A stretch of DNA of 38,508 nt from an uncultured Erysipelotrichaceae bacterium (GCA_902801825.1 CADCJS010000008.1:1-38508); one strand, 5' to 3'. Positions 8,341-17,448 are shown, counted from the stretch's first letter. Notes: a model not told the origin generated them from the sequence alone. Made by a program: numbers and translations.

Positions 8341-9240
8341 ATGACAAAAATACTTGTAAATTGTCCAAATCTAAAAAGGATAAATGAATATAAAAACCAT
8401 TCATTTGATGGTTTTATTTTAGGTATTGAAGGCTATAGTGAAAACTTTAATAATTATGTTAAGATTAATGAATTACAAACTTATTTAAATGAAATAAATA
8501 AGTTAAATAAAGATGTATATATATTTTTAAATAAATTATATTTTGAAGAAGAAATAAGTGGTTTAAAAGATGTAATTAAAGAATTAATTAATAATAATAT
8601 TACTAATATTGGTTTTACAGATTATAGTGTATTAAATATAATAAATGATATGAAATATGATAAAAATATTGTATGGATTTCTAATCATTTAGGTACTAAT
8701 TCAAATACTATTAATTATTTAAATAAATTTGGTGTTAATAAGGTATTTTTAAGTACAGAAATAACAAAAGATGAAATAATTAGTATTAAAAATAATGTTA
8801 ATTGCAATGTAATTGTTAAAATGTATGGTCATTTATTAATGGCAACTTCTTCTAGAAAATTATTATCTAATTATTTTAAATATATTAATAAGAATAAAGA
8901 TAAAGATTTATATACTTTTAAGGATATAGTAAAAAATAAAGATTATTTAATAAAAGAAGAAGATAATTCATTATTTTTAACTAAAGATGTATTAAATGAT
9001 TTATTATTTTTAAAAGAATTATATGATAACAAAGTAGATTATATATATCTAGATGATTATTTAATTGATGATAAGAAATTTTTAAATATAATAGATGCTT
9101 ATTCTGATGGATTAAATAATATTGATGATGTTGATTTTATAAATAAATTAAATGAAGTTGTTAAAATAAATACTGAAAATAATACATTTAATGGATTCTT
9201 AGATAAAAAGACTGTATTTAGGGTGAATGATTATGAATAA
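8341..9240 (+). CDS. trhP1: Peptidase U32-family tRNA hydroxylation protein, short paralogue
   Basis: A 299-residue protein of the YrrN type, the shorter member of the tandem U32 pair (B. subtilis YrrN is about 309). I chose the ATG at 8341 over one 36 bases upstream because GGGTGAT lies 5 bases before it and the upstream one is inside trmR. TrhP proteins support prephenate-dependent hydroxylation of U34 in tRNA. This copy lacks the U32 cysteine signature found in the next gene, as expected for the short paralogue. It overlaps the following gene by 8 bases. The symbol is assigned from position and size. Confidence 0.82.
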   Translation: MTKILVNCPNLKRINEYKNHSFDGFILGIEGYSENFNNYVKINELQTYLNEINKLNKDVYIFLNKLYFEEEISGLKDVIKELINNNITNIGFTDYSVLNIINDMKYDKNIVWISNHLGTNSNTINYLNKFGVNKVFLSTEITKDEIISIKNNVNCNVIVKMYGHLLMATSSRKLLSNYFKYINKNKDKDLYTFKDIVKNKDYLIKEEDNSLFLTKDVLNDLLFLKELYDNKVDYIYLDDYLIDDKKFLNIIDAYSDGLNNIDDVDFINKLNEVVKINTENNTFNGFLDKKTVFRVNDYE

Positions 9241-10429
9241 AGTAGAGTTATTAGCTCCAGCAGGAGATTTAGAAAGATTAAAATGGGCAATTTTATATGG
9301 TGCGGATGCTGTTTATATTGGGTATCAAAATTATTCTTTAAGAGCAAATGCTAAAAATTTTTCTTTAGATGAAATAAAAGAAGGTGTTATTTTTGCTCAT
9401 AAAAATAATGCAAAAGTTTATGTAACTGTAAATATTATTTTTCATCAGGAAGATATTAAAGATTTAGAAGAATATTTAATAAAAATAGATGAATATAACG
9501 TTGATGCTATTATTAGTTCAGATATTTTTATATTAGATATTATTAAAAAACATAATTTAAAGTTTGAATTTCATTTAAGTACACAAATGTCTACTTTAAA
9601 TAGTGAAGCAGCATTATTCTTTAAGAAAAATAATGTTAAAAGAATTGTATTAGGAAGAGAAACTAGCAAAAATGATATTAAAAACATTATAGATAAAACT
9701 AATATGGATTTAGAAGTATTCATTCATGGTGCGATGTGTATGGCTTATAGTGGTAGATGTACATTATCTAATTATTTAACAAATAGAGATTCTAATAGAG
9801 GTGGATGTGCACAAATATGTAGATGGGTATTTGATTTATATGATGAAAAGAAATTAATTGATAAGAATACTAAATTTTCTTTCTCGCCTAAAGATCAATC
9901 ATTGTTAAAAAATATTAGAGAATTAATAGATTTAGGTGTTAAATCTTTTAAGATTGAAGGAAGGATGAAATCAGTATACTATCTAGCAACTATTGTAAGT
10001 ATATATAGAAAGATTATAGATAATATTTATAATGGTAATTATTCTATTGATGAAAATGATATAAAAGCATTATATAGATGTGCTAATAGGGATACTACTA
10101 TGCAATATTTTGATAAAAAACCTACTGAAAATGAGCAGTATTATATTGGTAGAGAAGAGAATACTAATCAAGATTTTTTAGGTGTTGTTTTAGATTATGA
10201 TGAAAAAAATAAAGAAATAATTTTAGAAGAAAGAAATTATTTTAAAGTTAATGATAAAATAAATATTTTTGGGCCTAAAAAAGAATCGTTTTCTTTAAAA
10301 GTAGAATATATTAAAGATGAAGAAGGAAATAAAATACCTTGTGCAAGACATCCAAAAGAGGTATTAAGAATACCTTGTACTATAAAGGTTTCTAAAAATG
10401 ATTTAATAAGAATTGATTTTTTTGATTGA
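9233..10429 (+). CDS. trhP2: Peptidase U32-family tRNA hydroxylation protein, long paralogue
   Basis: A 398-residue YrrO/TrhP protein. It opens with VELLAPAGDLERLKWAILYGADAVYIG, the standard U32 start. It contains the U32 signature EVFIHGAMCMAYSGRCTLS and then GGCAQICRW, whose cysteines are thought to hold an Fe-S cluster in the TrhP/RlhA family. KSFKIEGRMKS follows. Together with TrmR this would install 5-methoxyuridine at the wobble position. The ATG at 9233 is preferred because AGGGTG ends 7 bases upstream; the ATG at 9227 is too close. The stop is TGA, and it overlaps the -35 box of greA. Confidence 0.88.
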   Translation: MNKVELLAPAGDLERLKWAILYGADAVYIGYQNYSLRANAKNFSLDEIKEGVIFAHKNNAKVYVTVNIIFHQEDIKDLEEYLIKIDEYNVDAIISSDIFILDIIKKHNLKFEFHLSTQMSTLNSEAALFFKKNNVKRIVLGRETSKNDIKNIIDKTNMDLEVFIHGAMCMAYSGRCTLSNYLTNRDSNRGGCAQICRWVFDLYDEKKLIDKNTKFSFSPKDQSLLKNIRELIDLGVKSFKIEGRMKSVYYLATIVSIYRKIIDNIYNGNYSIDENDIKALYRCANRDTTMQYFDKKPTENEQYYIGREENTNQDFLGVVLDYDEKNKEIILEERNYFKVNDKINIFGPKKESFSLKVEYIKDEEGNKIPCARHPKEVLRIPCTIKVSKNDLIRIDFFD

Positions 10430-10454
10430 CAAATTAAAAAAAAAGGAGTATCAT
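10426..10454 (+). promoter_or_regulatory. Vegetative promoter of greA
   Basis: TTGACA at 10426-10431, a 17-base spacer, then TATCAT at 10449-10454. It begins inside the trhP2 stop codon and lies 34 bases before the greA start, so greA can be expressed independently. Confidence 0.75.
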
Positions 10455-10488
10455 TTTTAACTGTTAAATTATAAAGAGGTGAAATGTG

Positions 10489-10962
10489 ATGAGTGAAACA
10501 AAAAAAGATATATTTTTAACTAAAAAAGGTCTAGATGATGTGGCAGTTGAACTTGATCATTTAAAACAAGATGTTAGACCTGAAGTAATAACTCAAATTA
10601 AAGAAGCAAGAGCGCAAGGTGATTTATCTGAAAATGCTGAATACCATGCTGCAAGAGAAAGACAAGGTCAAATAGAAGCAAGAATCAAAGAATTAGAATA
10701 TATATTAGAAAATGCTAAAATAATTGAAGAAGGTTCAAAAAATAAAGTTTCAGTTGGTTCTACAGTTGAAATTAAATATATAGATGATGATGAAATTGAA
10801 ACATATTTCATTGTTGGTTCAACTGAAGCTGATCCATTTAATAATAAAATAAGTAATGAATCACCAATAGCAAAAGGTATAATTGGTAGAAAAGTTAATG
10901 ATAAAGTAACTATAGAAAGTCCAAATGGAAATTATGAAATTCAAATAATTTCTATTAAATAA
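10489..10962 (+). CDS. greA: Transcript cleavage factor GreA
   Basis: A 157-residue GreA of normal length. The N-terminal coiled coil (LTKKGLDDVAVELDHLKQ to about residue 75) includes GDLSENAEYHAARERQG, whose acidic tip residues help RNA polymerase cleave backtracked RNA. The C-terminal FKBP-like domain ends with SPIAKGIIGRKVNDKVTIESPNG. I prefer the ATG at 10489, 7 bases after AGAGGTG, to the GTG one codon earlier. A consensus promoter precedes it, and tig follows 12 bases later. Confidence 0.95.
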   Translation: MSETKKDIFLTKKGLDDVAVELDHLKQDVRPEVITQIKEARAQGDLSENAEYHAARERQGQIEARIKELEYILENAKIIEEGSKNKVSVGSTVEIKYIDDDEIETYFIVGSTEADPFNNKISNESPIAKGIIGRKVNDKVTIESPNGNYEIQIISIK

Positions 10963-10974
10963 GTAGGAGGAAAT

Positions 10975-12216
10975 ATGAAAAATATACATGAAATTAAAGT
11001 TGTTATAGAAAAAGATGAATGGAAAGAAAAAGTAGATAAAGCTTTTGAAAAATTACAAAAGAATGCTAAAGTTGATGGTTTTAGAAAAGGTAAAGTTCCT
11101 AGAAATGTTTTTGAAAAGAAAAATGGTAAAGAAACTATTTGGTATGAAGCTATTAATGATGCTTTAGATGAAAAATATCTAAACATATTACAAGAAAAGA
11201 AATTAATTCCAATAATTAGACCTAATATTGAAGTTGTTTCAGTTGATGATAATAAAGCAGAAATTAAATTTATTATTACTACTAAACCAGAAGTTAAAAT
11301 TAGTAAATATAAAGATTTAGGAGTTAAAAAAGGTAGTGTAAAAGTAACTGAAAAAGAAATTAATGAAGAAATAGAAAATTTACGTCAAAGATATGCAGAT
11401 ATGACTGTTAAAAAAGGTAAAATTGAAAAAGGTGATACTGCAATAATAGATTTTGAAGGATTTATTGATGATACTGCTTTTGAAGGTGGTAAAGGTGAAA
11501 ATTATTCATTAACAATTGGAAGTAATACTTTTATTCCAGGATTTGAAGATCAATTAATTGGATTAAAAGAAAATGATACTAAAGATGTTAAAGTTAAATT
11601 TCCTGAAGATTATCATTCAGAAGATTTAAAAGGAAAAGATGCTGTATTTAAAGTTAAAGTACATGAAGTTAAGACTAAAAAATTACCTGAACTAGATAAA
11701 GATTTCTTCTTAGATTTAGAAATGGAAAATGTAACTACTTTAGAAGAATTAAAGGAAAAAATAAAAGAAGAAATTAAACATCATAAAACTCATGAAGTAG
11801 AAAATAAATATATTGACGATATATTAGAAGAAGTATCAAAGAATACTGAAGTAGAAATTCCTAATGAATTAATAGAAGAAGAAATAGATAGAATGCTTGA
11901 AGAATACGCTAATAATTTAAGAATGCAAGGAATTGATTTAGATACTTACTATAAATTTACAAATTCTAATGAATCTATGTTAAGAGAACAAATGAGAAAT
12001 GAAGCAGATAAGAGAGTTAAATATAGGTTAATGTTAGAAGAAATAGTTAAACTTGAAAAAATAAAAGTAACTGATGAAGAAATAGATAAAGAATTAAATG
12101 AAATGGCTAAACAATATAATATGACTGAAGAAGAAGTTTTAAAACATATGGGCAGTAAAGATGTTTTAAAATATGAAATAGAAATGCAAAAGGCTATTGA
12201 TGTATTAAAAAAATAA
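10975..12216 (+). CDS. tig: Trigger factor, ribosome-associated chaperone
   Basis: A 413-residue trigger factor, slightly shorter than the usual ~430. The N-terminal ribosome-binding domain contains KVDGFRKGKVPRNVFEKK, the variant of the GFRxGxxP ribosome contact. The FKBP-type prolyl isomerase domain covers about 150-240 (GDTAIIDFEGFIDDTAFEGG, IPGFEDQLIG). The C-terminal helical arms complete the chaperone cradle. A TAGGAGG site lies just upstream. In Bacillus, tig precedes clpX, lonB and lonA; here lon follows directly and clpX is absent from this place. Confidence 0.95.
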   Translation: MKNIHEIKVVIEKDEWKEKVDKAFEKLQKNAKVDGFRKGKVPRNVFEKKNGKETIWYEAINDALDEKYLNILQEKKLIPIIRPNIEVVSVDDNKAEIKFIITTKPEVKISKYKDLGVKKGSVKVTEKEINEEIENLRQRYADMTVKKGKIEKGDTAIIDFEGFIDDTAFEGGKGENYSLTIGSNTFIPGFEDQLIGLKENDTKDVKVKFPEDYHSEDLKGKDAVFKVKVHEVKTKKLPELDKDFFLDLEMENVTTLEELKEKIKEEIKHHKTHEVENKYIDDILEEVSKNTEVEIPNELIEEEIDRMLEEYANNLRMQGIDLDTYYKFTNSNESMLREQMRNEADKRVKYRLMLEEIVKLEKIKVTDEEIDKELNEMAKQYNMTEEEVLKHMGSKDVLKYEIEMQKAIDVLKK

Positions 12217-12246
12217 AAAAGTAGTTTTACTTTTTTATTTTTTTTT
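12215..12246 (+). terminator. Intrinsic terminator after tig
   Basis: The stem AAAAAAGTA / TACTTTTTT has a four-base loop and is followed by a long T-rich run. It overlaps the tig stop codon. Confidence 0.75.
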
Positions 12247-12256
12247 ATTATATACA

Positions 12257-12284
12257 TTGACTTTTTCTTCTTTTAAATTATAAT
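12257..12284 (+). promoter_or_regulatory. Vegetative promoter of lon
   Basis: TTGACT at 12257-12262, a 16-base spacer and TATAAT at 12279-12284, 42 bases before the lon ATG. I saw no CtsR or CIRCE operator around it. Confidence 0.7.
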
Positions 12285-12326
12285 AAAATTTATTGAAAAG
12301 AAATACTTACAACAAGGAGGCATATT

Positions 12327-14651
12327 ATGATTGTAAAGAAAACAAAATTACCTGTCATAATCTTAAGAAATATGTCTCTACTACCTCACGGAGAACTTAA
12401 ATTAGAAGTTAGTAATGAGGAAGATAAATTAATAGTAAATAAAGCTATTAACAAGCACAATAATTATGTTTTATTAGTATCACCTAAGTATATTTCAAAT
12501 AATGAAGTATTAATTAATACATTACCTACAATCGCTGTTATAGGTAAAATAACAAATAGTTTTGAACTACCTAATAATAATTTAAGACTTAGTATTATTG
12601 GTATTAATAGAGCTAATGTATTTGAATATATTGAAAAAGAAGATAATTGTTTAGATGCTATAATAGGTCCTGTTAAAATTATATCTAATGACAAAACATT
12701 AGAAGAAGCTAATATAAGAATACTAAAAGAAAAATTTTCTAATTATGTAACTGTTAATAATTCTATATCTAATGTAATAATAAATAAAATAAATGAAGAA
12801 AATAGTTTAGAAAAAATAACTGATATTATTATTAATATATTACCTTTATCATTTGAAGAAAAATATTTTTTTGTTAATGAATTATCTTCTTTAAAAAGAA
12901 GTCAATATTTAATAGATTTATTAATTAAAGAAAGTAATATAAGTCAAATAGAAAAAAATATCGAAAGTGAATTACAAGTTGAATTAGATAAGTCACAAAA
13001 GGAATTCTTTTTAAGAGAAAAGATTAAAGTAATAAAAAAAGAATTAAATGAAAAAGATAATAAAGAAGAAGAGATAGATTTATTAAAAGAAAAAGTTGAT
13101 AAATTAAATGCTAGTGAAACAATTAAAAATAAATTATATAAAGAAATAGATAAATATAGCAATATGCCTTTTACCGCACCAGAACTTACTATAACTAAAA
13201 ACTATATTGATACAATGCTTTCTTTACCATATGGTGTTTTAACTAAAGATGAAAATAATTTAAAAGTAATAGAAAAAAAATTAGATATTAATCATAATGG
13301 ATTAAAGAATGTTAAAGAAAGAATACTTGAATATATTGCAGTTAAAAAGACCACTAATACTTTAAAAAGTCCTATTATATGTTTAGTAGGTCCTCCTGGA
13401 GTGGGTAAAACATCACTCGCTATTTCAATTGCGAAATCATTAAAAAGAAATTTTGTTAAAATATCTGTAGGTGGTATTAGTGATGAAAGTGAAATAATAG
13501 GTCATAGAAGAACTTATGTTTCCGCACAACCTGGAAGAATTATATCTAGTATAATTAAAGCTAAGAGTAATAATCCTTTATTCTTAATAGATGAAATTGA
13601 TAAAATGTGTAAAGGTATTAATGGAGATCCAGAAAGCGCTATGCTTGAAGTATTAGATCCTGAACAAAATAAAATGTTTTATGATAATTTTATTGAAGAA
13701 CCATATGATTTATCAAATGTTATGTTTATACTAACTGCAAATAATGTTAATGATATACCTTATCCATTACTTGATAGATTAGAAATTATAGAATTATCTA
13801 GTTATACTATTTTTGAAAAAGTAGATATAGTAAAAACTCATTTATTAAATGAAGTATTATTAGAACATGGTCTATTAAAAAAGAATATAGATATAGATGA
13901 AGAAGTAATTAGATTTATAATTGAAAAATATACTAAAGAGGCAGGAGTAAGAGAATTAAGAAGAGTATTATGTACAATCGCAAGGAAAATAGTTAAAAAT
14001 ATGTTAATTGATAAAACATTAAAAAAATTAACTATTGATAAAGATTTAGTAATTAAATACTTAGGTAAAGAAAAATATTCTTCTATAGATAATAATAATG
14101 AAGAAGTAGGTATCGTTAATGGATTAGGTTATACTGAATTTGGAGGTGTTTTACTTCCAATAGAAGTAAGTTATTATAATGGAAATGGTAATATATTTTT
14201 AACAGGTTCACTTGGTGAAGTAATGAAAGAAAGTGCTAATGTATCATTAGGTTATGTTAAAAGTAATATTAAAAAATTTAAAATTGATGAAAAAATACTT
14301 AAAGAAAATGATATTCATATTAATGTATTTGAAGGTGGTATAAAAAAAGATGGACCTTCAGCAGGTATAACTTTAACCACTGCAATTATATCTTGTTTAA
14401 AAAATAAAAAAGTATCAAATAAAATTGCTATGACTGGTGAAATGACATTAAAAGGTAAAATATTAAAAATAGGTGGGTTAAGAGAAAAAATAATAAGTGC
14501 TTATAATTCTGGTGTTACTAAAATTTTTATACCTAAAGATAATGAAAGTGATATGGATTTAATCCCTGATGAAATTAAAAATAATATTAATATAATATTA
14601 GTTAATAATTATAGTGAAATATATAAAGAATTGTTTCAAAAGAAGTTCTAA
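12327..14651 (+). CDS. lon: ATP-dependent Lon protease
   Basis: A 774-residue LonA-type protease of standard length. The order is an N-terminal LON substrate-binding domain (1-200), a long helical region, and an AAA+ module with Walker A GPPGVGKTS and Walker B NPLFLIDEIDKM. The C-terminal peptidase domain has the catalytic Ser in KKDGPSAGITLTTA (Ser678) and Lys in GGLREKI (Lys721). The 43-residue distance between them is the same as in E. coli Lon (679 and 722). It degrades misfolded and regulatory proteins in the cytoplasm. It has its own promoter, a strong AAGGAGG site and a following terminator, so it is monocistronic. Confidence 0.97.
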   Translation: MIVKKTKLPVIILRNMSLLPHGELKLEVSNEEDKLIVNKAINKHNNYVLLVSPKYISNNEVLINTLPTIAVIGKITNSFELPNNNLRLSIIGINRANVFEYIEKEDNCLDAIIGPVKIISNDKTLEEANIRILKEKFSNYVTVNNSISNVIINKINEENSLEKITDIIINILPLSFEEKYFFVNELSSLKRSQYLIDLLIKESNISQIEKNIESELQVELDKSQKEFFLREKIKVIKKELNEKDNKEEEIDLLKEKVDKLNASETIKNKLYKEIDKYSNMPFTAPELTITKNYIDTMLSLPYGVLTKDENNLKVIEKKLDINHNGLKNVKERILEYIAVKKTTNTLKSPIICLVGPPGVGKTSLAISIAKSLKRNFVKISVGGISDESEIIGHRRTYVSAQPGRIISSIIKAKSNNPLFLIDEIDKMCKGINGDPESAMLEVLDPEQNKMFYDNFIEEPYDLSNVMFILTANNVNDIPYPLLDRLEIIELSSYTIFEKVDIVKTHLLNEVLLEHGLLKKNIDIDEEVIRFIIEKYTKEAGVRELRRVLCTIARKIVKNMLIDKTLKKLTIDKDLVIKYLGKEKYSSIDNNNEEVGIVNGLGYTEFGGVLLPIEVSYYNGNGNIFLTGSLGEVMKESANVSLGYVKSNIKKFKIDEKILKENDIHINVFEGGIKKDGPSAGITLTTAIISCLKNKKVSNKIAMTGEMTLKGKILKIGGLREKIISAYNSGVTKIFIPKDNESDMDLIPDEIKNNINIILVNNYSEIYKELFQKKF

Positions 14652-14666
14652 ATAAGAACTTTTTTT
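14641..14666 (+). terminator. Intrinsic terminator after lon
   Basis: The stem AAGTTCT / AGAACTT has a five-base loop and a T tract. It spans the lon stop codon. Confidence 0.75.
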
Positions 14667-14695
14667 AATATATTTATATAGAAATGAGGGATAAA

Positions 14696-15316
14696 ATGAA
14701 AAAAATTATACCATTTGAAAAGGATATAAAATTTAATACTAAAATATATTGTATAAATAGTATTTCACTAGAACATAATCTAAAAAATGATAATAATCAC
14801 ATTAAAGGTGATTTTATAATTAGTGGGGATTATAAAGAAAGTGATGTTTTATTAAAAAATGAACCATTTATTTATAATATACCATTTGAAATATTATTAG
14901 ATGAAAAATATGATGATATATTTATTGATATAGATGATTTTTCTTATGAAGTTAAAGATAAAGATATACTTAATATAAAAATAAATGTTTTATGTGAATT
15001 AAATATTAAAGAAGAAACTGAAGATAAAGAAGAAATAATTGAGATATTAGATGAAGAATTAAACAATAGAGAAATAATTAATGATTGTGATGAAATAGAA
15101 GAAATAAAAACAGATAATATTAATAATATAATAGAAAATATTGATGGATTAACTGAAGATTATGTTACTTATCATGTTCATATTTTTAGAGAAAATGATT
15201 CAATAGAAAATATTATTAAATTATATAATACTAAAATGGATGATTTAAAAGAGTATAATGATTTATCTAAATTATCTATTGGTAGTAAAATTATAATACC
15301 AAGTTATGAATTATAA
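14696..15316 (+). CDS. spoVID: SpoVID-like spore coat assembly protein with LysM domain
   Basis: A 206-residue protein. The N-terminal ~110 residues follow the SpoVID N-domain pattern: IPFEKDIKF, IKGDFIISGDYKES, FIYNIPFEILL, then an amphipathic strand and LNIKINVLCEL. An acidic linker leads to a C-terminal LysM domain (YHVHIFRENDSIENIIKLYN ending IGSKIIIP). B. subtilis SpoVID attaches coat proteins around the forespore and also ends in LysM, but it is about 575 residues; this version has a very short linker. Position before a YsxE/CotS-like gene matches spoVID-ysxE in Bacillus. The ATG at 14696 is chosen because GAGGG lies just before it; the ATG at 14684 has no site. Confidence 0.75.
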   Translation: MKKIIPFEKDIKFNTKIYCINSISLEHNLKNDNNHIKGDFIISGDYKESDVLLKNEPFIYNIPFEILLDEKYDDIFIDIDDFSYEVKDKDILNIKINVLCELNIKEETEDKEEIIEILDEELNNREIINDCDEIEEIKTDNINNIIENIDGLTEDYVTYHVHIFRENDSIENIIKLYNTKMDDLKEYNDLSKLSIGSKIIIPSYEL

Positions 15317-16217
15317 AGATCTTTTAGAAAAGAATAACCTAAAGGTTAATAAATATACTTTTAAAGGTAAAGTTATAATTATTGATACACCTTTAGGTAA
15401 TTTCATTTTAAAACCTAATTATAATAAAAACTATAATTATAATTACTTATTATCAAGGGGTTTTAATTTTCTTCCAGAGATAATAGATTACAATGATAAT
15501 TATATTTTATATAAATACATAGAAGATATATCTTATGATGAATCACAAAAATGTTTAGATTTTATTAAAATTTTATCTATTCTTCATAATAAAACTGCGC
15601 ATTATAAAGAAGTAGATTATTTATATTTTAAAAATATATATGAAAATTTAAATAATAGAATAAATGATTTAATAGATTATTATAATGAACTTGCTAATTT
15701 GATAGAGAATAATGTATATTATTCTCCATCAAATTACTTAATAATAAGAAATATATCTTTAATATTTTCATGTCTTAATTTCTTAAAAAATGAATTATAC
15801 TCTTGGTATGATTTAGTTAAAAATAATAGAAAAATAAGAATATGTAGTAATTATAATAATATTGATTTATCAAATCTATTAAAAGATAAAGATTCAACAT
15901 ATTTACTTTCAACACAATATTTAAAAGAAGATATGCCTATATATGATTTATTACTTTTTTATAAAAAATATTGTCTTAGTTATGATTTTTCATATTTATT
16001 AAATGCATATGAAAAAATTTTTCCTCTATCAATAGAAGAGAAAAAATTGTTATTTATATATATTTCTATGCCAAATAAAATGGTTTTTACAACTAATGAG
16101 TTACAAAATGTTTTATATGTTAGAAAAGAAATTGATTTATTATTAAATACTTCATTTGTATTAAGTTCTAAAGAGAAAAAACAAACAGACAATAATGAGA
16201 ATAAAATCAACGAATAA
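15306..16217 (+). CDS. ysxE: CotS/YsxE-like spore coat kinase-fold protein
   Basis: A 303-residue protein overlapping the spoVID-like gene by 11 bases. It has the outline of the CotS/YsxE/YutH family, an aminoglycoside-phosphotransferase-like fold: an N-terminal beta sheet (TFKGKVIIIDTPLGNFILKP) with a Lys in the ATP-binding strand, then YKYIEDISYDES and the helical lobe. The usual HGD catalytic loop is not recognisable, so it may be a pseudokinase. Sequence similarity alone would be weak. Placement in the spoVID-ysxE-valS order of B. subtilis carries the assignment. It is expected to be a coat-associated protein made in the mother cell. Confidence 0.65.
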   Translation: MNYKDLLEKNNLKVNKYTFKGKVIIIDTPLGNFILKPNYNKNYNYNYLLSRGFNFLPEIIDYNDNYILYKYIEDISYDESQKCLDFIKILSILHNKTAHYKEVDYLYFKNIYENLNNRINDLIDYYNELANLIENNVYYSPSNYLIIRNISLIFSCLNFLKNELYSWYDLVKNNRKIRICSNYNNIDLSNLLKDKDSTYLLSTQYLKEDMPIYDLLLFYKKYCLSYDFSYLLNAYEKIFPLSIEEKKLLFIYISMPNKMVFTTNELQNVLYVRKEIDLLLNTSFVLSSKEKKQTDNNENKINE

Positions 16218-16361
16218 TAAAGCTGCATTCATAGGTGTTGTTACAAATAATAATACTATTATTTGATAACCTAATATTATAAATAAAGATAAAAGTGCTA
16301 AAACAAAATATTTCTTTTTACCTACATATAATGAATTAAATAAATTAGTTAAATTTTTCAT
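16161..16361 (-). CDS. Small two-helix membrane protein (antisense)
   Basis: A 66-residue frame on the minus strand starting at 16361, preceded by GGGTG at a good distance. It has two clear hydrophobic helices (about 19-41 and 45-64) and a short basic N-terminus (LYVGKKKYF). Its end overlaps the tail of the ysxE-like gene by 57 bases. The interval 16218-16458 holds no plus-strand gene, so this frame explains it. A TATAAT sits on the minus strand just upstream of the ribosome site. I do not recognise the family. Confidence 0.5.
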   Translation of the reverse strand: MKNLTNLFNSLYVGKKKYFVLALLSLFIILGYQIIVLLFVTTPMNAALLFVDFILIIVCLFFLFRT

Positions 16362-16414
16362 ATTTTCACCCGTATTATAATATGCATATACAGTGTTAAA
16401 TGACATATATATTA

Positions 16415-16443
16415 TTGTTAAAAAATATGTTTTATGATAAAAT
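16415..16443 (+). promoter_or_regulatory. Candidate promoter for the FxLYD-like gene
   Basis: TTGTTA at 16415-16420, 17 bases, then TAAAAT at 16438-16443 preceded by TGA, which gives an extended -10. The start codon follows 15 bases later. This is a plausible but not consensus match. Confidence 0.4.
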
Positions 16444-16458
16444 TATATTGGTGATAGT

Positions 16459-16842
16459 ATGAAAAACAAAAAAACTATATTAGTTATTTTATTAATTATA
16501 CTTTTATTTTCTTTTATTATATTTTTATTTTATAAAAAGAATTTTTCTGAAGATATATTAATGTATCAAGAAGTAAAAAAAGTAAAAGATATTGAATTTA
16601 CAAAAGCTAATATATTAAAAAAAGGTGATAAATATATATTTGTAGTAACAGTACATAATACTAGTGATAAAGATTTATCTTATGAAAATATTGATGGTGT
16701 TGTTAAGAATAAAGAAGGAAAAACAATAGATACATTATCATTCTTTTTAGGTGATTTAAATGTAAATGAATATAAAGAAATAGAAACAGAAACTAAGAAG
16801 GATTTAAGTGAAATATATGATATTGAATATAAAATATATTAA
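16459..16842 (+). CDS. Membrane-anchored protein with FxLYD-like domain
   Basis: A 127-residue protein. Residues 6-26 are a membrane helix. The external part (GDKYIFVVTVHNTSDKDL, GVVKNKEGKTIDTLSFFLGDLNVNEYKEIE) looks like the small FxLYD Ig-like domain found in many Firmicute membrane proteins. No catalytic residues are seen. GGTGAT lies upstream of the ATG. It overlaps the thermonuclease gene by 35 bases, so the pair is co-translated. Function is unknown; it may be a surface or envelope protein. Confidence 0.6.
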   Translation: MKNKKTILVILLIILLFSFIIFLFYKKNFSEDILMYQEVKKVKDIEFTKANILKKGDKYIFVVTVHNTSDKDLSYENIDGVVKNKEGKTIDTLSFFLGDLNVNEYKEIETETKKDLSEIYDIEYKIY

Positions 16843-17416
16843 AGTATTTACTCTTTTATTATTAATAATAATACCTTTTAATGTATATGCTAGTGATAAA
16901 ATAGAAGTAAAACTAGTTAAATGTATTGATGGAGATACAGCTAGGTTAATGATAGATGGTAAAGAAGAAAAAGTAAGATTTTTAGCAATAGATACTCCTG
17001 AGACTAAACATCCTACTAAAGGAGTTGAACCATACGGTTTACAAGCTTCAAAATATACATGTAATAAATTAACTAATGCTAAAAAGATAGAAATAGAGTA
17101 TGATGAAAATAGTGATAAACAAGATAGATATAATAGACAATTAGTATGGGTATTTACTGATGATAAATTATTACAAAATGAACTTGTAAAAAAGGGATAT
17201 GCAAAAGTTACATATTTATATGGCGATTATAAATATACTGATATTTTATTAAAAAGTGAAGAACTAGCAAAACAAAATAAAAGAGGTATTTATTCATTAA
17301 ATACCAATACAAAAACAGTTGCAAAATCTAAAAATACAGAATATGATTATAAAAAAGAAATTAAGAAATATTTAAAGAAAGTATTCGCAAATATTTTAGA
17401 AGAAATATTTGAATAA
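16808..17416 (+). CDS. Secreted staphylococcal-type thermonuclease
   Basis: A 202-residue SNase-like (TNase) nuclease. A signal peptide at about 12-29 ends VYAS. The OB-fold follows with the diagnostic motifs KCIDGDTARLMIDGKEEKVRFLAIDTPE (the Ca-binding Asp and catalytic Arg region), EPYGLQASKYTC, and DRYNRQLVWVFTDDKLLQNELVKKGYA. The family hydrolyses DNA and RNA outside the cell in a calcium-dependent way. A Lys-rich C-terminal extension of ~45 residues follows the nuclease fold. The start is the GTG at 16808, 5 bases after AGAAGGA; an ATG 9 bases downstream is an alternative. Confidence 0.88.
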   Translation: MKYMILNIKYIKVFTLLLLIIIPFNVYASDKIEVKLVKCIDGDTARLMIDGKEEKVRFLAIDTPETKHPTKGVEPYGLQASKYTCNKLTNAKKIEIEYDENSDKQDRYNRQLVWVFTDDKLLQNELVKKGYAKVTYLYGDYKYTDILLKSEELAKQNKRGIYSLNTNTKTVAKSKNTEYDYKKEIKKYLKKVFANILEEIFE

Positions 17417-17430
17417 TTCTTCTTTTTTTT
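17398..17430 (+). terminator. Intrinsic terminator after thermonuclease
   Basis: The stem AGAAGAA / TTCTTCT is followed by eight T residues. It overlaps the stop codon of the nuclease gene. Confidence 0.65.
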
Positions 17431-17439
17431 ATTTGTTTT

Positions 17440-17448
17440 TGATATAAT
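17440..17448 (+). promoter_or_regulatory. Extended -10 promoter
   Basis: TGATATAAT, identical to the element at 5400, lies 23 bases before the GTG start of the next gene. There is no clear -35. Confidence 0.45.

Noticed and set aside
8305-8341. Longer trhP1 start at ATG 8305
   Set aside because: It lies inside trmR without a ribosome site; GGGTGAT precedes the ATG at 8341.
15980-16228. Minus-strand 82-residue frame over the end of the ysxE-like gene
   Set aside because: It lacks a ribosome site and is mostly antisense to conserved coding sequence; the frame starting at 16361 explains the gap better.
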